Positions 61,614-64,000 of a DNA stretch of 64,000 nucleotides are shown in pieces. The stretch comes from Microbacterium thalassium. GTDB taxonomy: Bacteria > Actinomycetota > Actinomycetes > Actinomycetales > Microbacteriaceae. The stretch lies in NCBI RefSeq assembly GCF_014208045.1, contig NZ_JACHML010000001.1:1-64000 (forward strand), written 5' to 3'. The notes under the pieces are model-generated. The model had not been told where the DNA came from. It was given only the letters and a program-made list of their open reading frames with translations, and ran no database searches. The position numbers were made by a program, and so were the translations under genes. Positions within the stretch are counted from its first letter, which is position 1. Each line of letters starts with the position of its first letter.

Positions 61614-62162
61614 GCGGCCAGCATCCCGACGAGGACGTCGCTCTGATCGCGACATCCGACGGGCTGGGGACGGCGCGCCCGAATCCGCCGTTGTGGAGGA
61701 ACGGAGGTCGCAGTGGAGGAGTTCGCAGGCCCCTGGAGACCCAGGGATACGCGCTCCCGCCCTCCCTGGCGGACACGCGGAATCTTCACCCCACGATGAC
61801 TTCAAACGAGCAGGTTGATGAGCGGGCGATCGCGAACACGAGCGGATCGCTCAGCGCCGAACGCTTCGCAAACGTGGCAGAAATGGCGGATTTCGTGGCA
61901 GACGTGAAATGAAAAGCCTTTGATCTGGGGTTTTTCTGCGGAGACGGAGGGATTTGAACTCTGAAGGTTCGACATTTCCGACATTTCGTCGGCCACGCTT
62001 CCGCATGATTCCGCGGAATCACTGCTTTCTATAATGTGCTCAGTGACGCTCGTTTGCGGTCGATTCTTCCCAGACGCTTCCCACGCGGCAGAGCCGTTCG
62101 GGCGAGTGATCTCGGGGATCTGCGGTCAGGCTACCACCCGCGTCGATCACGCTGCCGGCCGT
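61614..62162. other. island boundary region with att copy C, no gene
   Basis: About 550 bp upstream of the Wadjet operon without a convincing gene. It must contain the operon's promoter (not identified) and copy C of the tRNA 3' end at 61937, followed by about 150 bp closely matching the sequence right of copy A (50888-51015). Confidence 0.6.
61937..61958 (-). repeat. tRNA-Ser 3'-end fragment, copy C (att-like)
   Basis: Minus strand reads TTCAAATCCCTCCGTCTCCG, the 3' T-arm and acceptor strand of a serine tRNA, and near-identity to copy A extends roughly to 62090. This marks the right end of the Wadjet-carrying unit. Confidence 0.75.
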
Positions 62163-62894
62163 TCAGACGGGCCGTGCGCGAGCGACTTCCCGGACGGTAG
62201 AGACGCCGGCGAACCAGCCCTGCAGGGCAGGGTTGATGGCGCCGACCAGTCTCACCGCGTCACGGTGACGGGCGGTAGCGTTGACCGCGAGTAGAGGCTC
62301 CATGTGAGCGACCCGGTTTCGCAGCGCATGGAGCCGGGCGGCGCGATCAGCAACAACCAGCCCGTCGGGGTCGTCACGCGACCCCGGGAACGCGTTGACG
62401 AGCGCCTGACTCCAGAGCACCTCGCGGGCGCGGCTGTGCTTGTCCGTCGCGTCAGGAGCCGGGAGGAGCCTGACGAAGACCCCGAAGGTGAGCTGGGCGA
62501 GGATGTCATCGTGCGTGATCGGCGCCGTCTTGCGGGGGTGGCTGCGCGGGCGGGCCGCGCGAGCGCGAACGGCGTTCGCCTCCGCGGTCCGGCGGGCGTT
62601 CGCTGTCATCGAGTTCAACGGCCGCGCCGGATCGATCAGCCACTCGGGCGCATGGGTCCCACCGTCGGCCTTGGGCTGCGCAGCGTTCCAGGTGCGCAAC
62701 TCGGCATCGATGGCGTTGCGGAGGATCACCTCGAGCAGACCCAGGCTCGAGTGGAACGCGCCCGCGAGCTGCACGTTCCACAAGTACAGGCGCAGCGCGA
62801 GATCCATGTCACCGCCGGCAGCTGTCGCGTACGTTCCGAAGCGCGACACGTGCAAGCTGGTGGCGATCAGCGCAGTGGTCTCCGATTGCGGCAT
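62163..62894 (-). CDS. Abi-like (abortive infection) HEPN protein
   Basis: A 243-residue protein similar to Abi-like/AbiD-F type proteins. The N-terminal half has LYLWNVQLAGAFHSSLGLLEVILRNAIDAELR, and the C-terminal LHALRNRVAHMEPLL contains the HEPN ribonuclease motif R-x4-H. Proteins of this type stop phage growth by acting on RNA, which I infer here. It lies just right of att copy C, in the third island unit. The ATG at 62894 has GGAGA very close, so the start is slightly uncertain. Confidence 0.8.
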   Translation of the reverse strand: MPQSETTALIATSLHVSRFGTYATAAGGDMDLALRLYLWNVQLAGAFHSSLGLLEVILRNAIDAELRTWNAAQPKADGGTHAPEWLIDPARPLNSMTANARRTAEANAVRARAARPRSHPRKTAPITHDDILAQLTFGVFVRLLPAPDATDKHSRAREVLWSQALVNAFPGSRDDPDGLVVADRAARLHALRNRVAHMEPLLAVNATARHRDAVRLVGAINPALQGWFAGVSTVREVARARPV

Positions 62895-62930
62895 GTCTCC
62901 ATACTGAAGTAACCTGGGACCAATACGAGG

Positions 62931-62989
62931 ACAAGGTCCCTCGTCTCATACATGGAGAAACCCTCGGCGAATCGCCGGGGGTTCTTCAC
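62931..62989. repeat. 58-bp direct repeat with hairpin, copy 1
   Basis: Starts ACAAGGT and contains a hairpin of ACCCTCGGCG (62960-62969) with CGCCGGGGGT (62973-62982), possibly a terminator of the MntA copy. A diverged copy lies at 63408-63465, so the two bracket the second mntA gene. Confidence 0.55.
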
Positions 62990-63020
62990 TTTCCGCGGCG
63001 CGCAGCCCCAAGGGCTCGAC

Positions 63021-63344
63021 TCACAAGGCCAACGCCTCGAGGAGCGCAGCCTCCGAGACCGAACGCTTCAGCAGCTGCACCGGGAAGATGTCGATGTCGC
63101 CGCGCCCGTACAGTGCACGGGTCTCCTCCATCAGCCCGCTCGCGCGCATCAGGATGTTCCCGTCGGCAGGATCCATCTCGACCAGGATGTCGATGTCGCT
63201 GCCCTCTACAGCATCCCCACGCGCGACCGAACCGAACAGCCGCGGGTTCCGTGCCCCGTACTTGACGAGCAACAGGTTGAGCTCCGTGCGGCGCGCGTCG
63301 AGCACCTCGCGCAACGCGACGCTCGACAAGCTGCTCCCGCTCAT
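63021..63344 (-). CDS. mntA: MNT-type nucleotidyltransferase MntA, copy 2 (orphan)
   Basis: A 107-residue protein that differs from copy 1 (51403-51726) at 8 positions. The catalytic GSVARGDAVEGSDIDILVE is intact. No HepT follows: the frame after its stop gives only 12 unrelated residues. The duplicated DNA covers roughly the gene plus a few bases upstream. It lies between two direct repeats (62931-62989 and 63408-63465). Without its toxin its function is uncertain; it might neutralise the HepT remnant or another HEPN protein such as the adjacent Abi-like one. Confidence 0.85.
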   Translation of the reverse strand: MSGSSLSSVALREVLDARRTELNLLLVKYGARNPRLFGSVARGDAVEGSDIDILVEMDPADGNILMRASGLMEETRALYGRGDIDIFPVQLLKRSVSEAALLEALAL

Positions 63345-63407
63345 GCCCCCAGGGTAGCGGCGCATATGTACCGCGTGACAGGCAGTCTTGACGCCACCTC
63401 AAGCTTG

Positions 63408-63465
63408 ACAAGGTGCCTCTTTCATACGCGGACAAACCCTCGGCACATCGCCGGGGCTCTTCGAC
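63408..63465. repeat. 58-bp direct repeat with hairpin, copy 2
   Basis: Shares ACAAGGT, TTCATAC and the AAACCCTCGGC-ATCGCCGGGG hairpin with copy 1, with several substitutions. It flanks the orphan mntA on its upstream side. Confidence 0.5.
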
Positions 63466-63528
63466 GCCGCGACATCCGAGATACTGGATCACACACGCAC
63501 CGGGCGCCCAGCGGATCGGTGCTTCCCG

Positions 63529-63559
63529 TAGGGGGCCACGACCGCGTCGTGGCCCCCTA
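63529..63559. terminator. long hairpin terminator after the sigma factor gene
   Basis: A 14-bp perfect stem (63529-63542 with 63546-63559) around a 3-nt loop, one of the strongest hairpins in the window. It lies 122 nt beyond the sigma factor stop and 185 bp upstream of mntA copy 2, and probably insulates them from each other. Confidence 0.65.
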
Positions 63560-63680
63560 TCCACACCCTTTCTCCGGCCACCGAGGCGTCCCGCGTCACG
63601 TCCAGTGGCAGCAGCGCTCCGCCCCACCCATCGCCGGAAGCGCGCCGTGGCGGACCTGCGCAGCGCAACGGGACAAGATG

Positions 63681-64000
63681 CTAGGCGCCCAGTCCCTGTG
63701 CGCGCGCCGCGGCGACGGGCGGCCACACTGACTCAGTGCCGGCAGATCGCGCCGCGGGCGGGTCACACAACGCCTCGCGCAGCAGGACCTTCGCCCGCGC
63801 ATATCGGCTCCGTGCCGTCGAGGACGGTATCCGCAGGAGCTGTGCCGCGTCCTCGAGCGTGAGGTCATCCCAGTGCACCAATCGGATGAGCTCCGCCTGC
63901 GCCGTGGGGAGAGCGTCGACCGCGCGGCGGACGTCGAGTCCGGCATCCGCCCCTGGAGTCAGCGGATCGTCGAGGGTCTCGGCCAATCGCTTCGTCAACT
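63681..64000 (-). CDS. ECF-type sigma factor, partial (region 4)
   Basis: The C-terminal part of a sigma-70 family protein runs off the right edge of the window. Region 4 is visible: RAVDALPTAQAELIRLVHWDDLTLEDAAQLLRIPSSTARSRYARAKVLLREAL, with its helix-turn-helix (LEDAAQLLRIPSSTARSRYARA). Region 2 must lie beyond 64000. The short C-terminal tail after region 4 (LCDPPAARSAG...) is unremarkable. The apparent start near 63998 (TTG) is probably internal. Confidence 0.85.
   Translation of the reverse strand, partial: LTKRLAETLDDPLTPGADAGLDVRRAVDALPTAQAELIRLVHWDDLTLEDAAQLLRIPSSTARSRYARAKVLLREALCDPPAARSAGTESVWPPVAAARAQGLGA

Larger units (their letters stand above)
50862..61958. mobile_element. genomic island units between tRNA-Ser 3'-end repeats
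   Basis: Three direct copies of a tRNA 3' end (near 50,862, 53,005 and 61,937) delimit two units of about 2.1 and 8.9 kb. They hold toxin-antitoxin genes and the Wadjet system, and a third unit (Abi-like, MntA copy) continues to the right. The repeats are the attachment-site pattern of elements integrated in tandem at one tRNA gene. No integrase or intact tRNA is in the window; both are expected to the right. The boundaries are inferred from the repeats only. Confidence 0.65.

Noticed and set aside
61937..62090. CRISPR-like repeats in the att regions
   Set aside because: Only three copies, far apart, with no spacers between; they are tRNA 3' ends, not an array.

Overview
The window is a 64 kb piece of a high-GC chromosome, almost certainly from an actinobacterium close to Microbacterium (Microbacteriaceae). 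The reasons are the very high GC content, frequent GTG starts, GTGA/ATGA stop-start overlaps, an rRNA operon without tRNAs in its 16S-23S spacer, and families typical of Actinomycetota (DUF2510, TM2, an actinobacterial hut cluster). The genus is an inference and was not checked by search.

Layout. 1-5.9 kb: a complete rRNA operon on the minus strand (promoter, leader, 16S, spacer, 23S, 5S, terminator). 5.9-13.4 kb: minus-strand housekeeping and stress genes: an endonuclease/phosphatase-fold hydrolase, an acidic small protein, DUF2461, ferritin, GNAT, an SDR with a palindromic site upstream, PPK2, and an arsD-arsA pair with no pump or repressor beside it. 13.5-14.7 kb: a glycosyltransferase-like gene. 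14.8-22.6 kb: histidine utilisation, hutH-hutU-M20 hydrolase-hutF-hutI, divergent from an IclR regulator whose start abuts a perfect palindrome. 22.6-28.3 kb: a tightly overlapped operon coding an acetyl-CoA-synthetase-like ligase, 2-oxoacid dehydrogenase E1 alpha, E1 beta and E2, an acyl carrier protein and a 2TM protein. 28.4-30.9 kb: a GcvT/LigM-like folate-dependent demethylase and a divergent LysR regulator. 31-44.5 kb: a serine hydrolase, AraC regulator, DUF4386/MDR/membrane-protein operon, CPBP protease and alpha/beta hydrolase with a winged-helix regulator, YigZ, a PLP decarboxylase-like enzyme, a PfkB kinase, and a LolA-like protein with an ABC transporter.

44.5-50.8 kb is a transition zone: an orphan contractile-tail tube protein, convergent TM2 and DUF2510 membrane proteins, a complete IS481-family element with its 6-bp target duplication sitting exactly in the stop codon of a Cthe_2159-like lipoprotein gene, and a frameshifted SDR. 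From 50.86 kb onward the window is a genomic island. Three direct copies of the 3' end of a serine tRNA (about 50,862, 53,005 and 61,937) divide it into units. They carry a HEPN/MNT toxin-antitoxin pair whose toxin has a nonsense codon, a PH-like membrane protein, a PIN-domain toxin with a DNA-binding antitoxin, a complete Wadjet (JetABCD) anti-plasmid system preceded by a translationally coupled DUF1877 gene, an Abi-like HEPN protein and a second MntA copy. The intact tRNA and any integrase must lie outside the window to the right. The window ends inside an ECF-type sigma factor gene.

The strongest candidates for something new are the DUF1877-jetABCD operon on its tRNA-flanked island, the ligase-E1-E2-ACP operon, and the M20 hydrolase in the place where hutG is expected. 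ORFs antisense to real genes are abundant, as expected at this GC content, and were left out.
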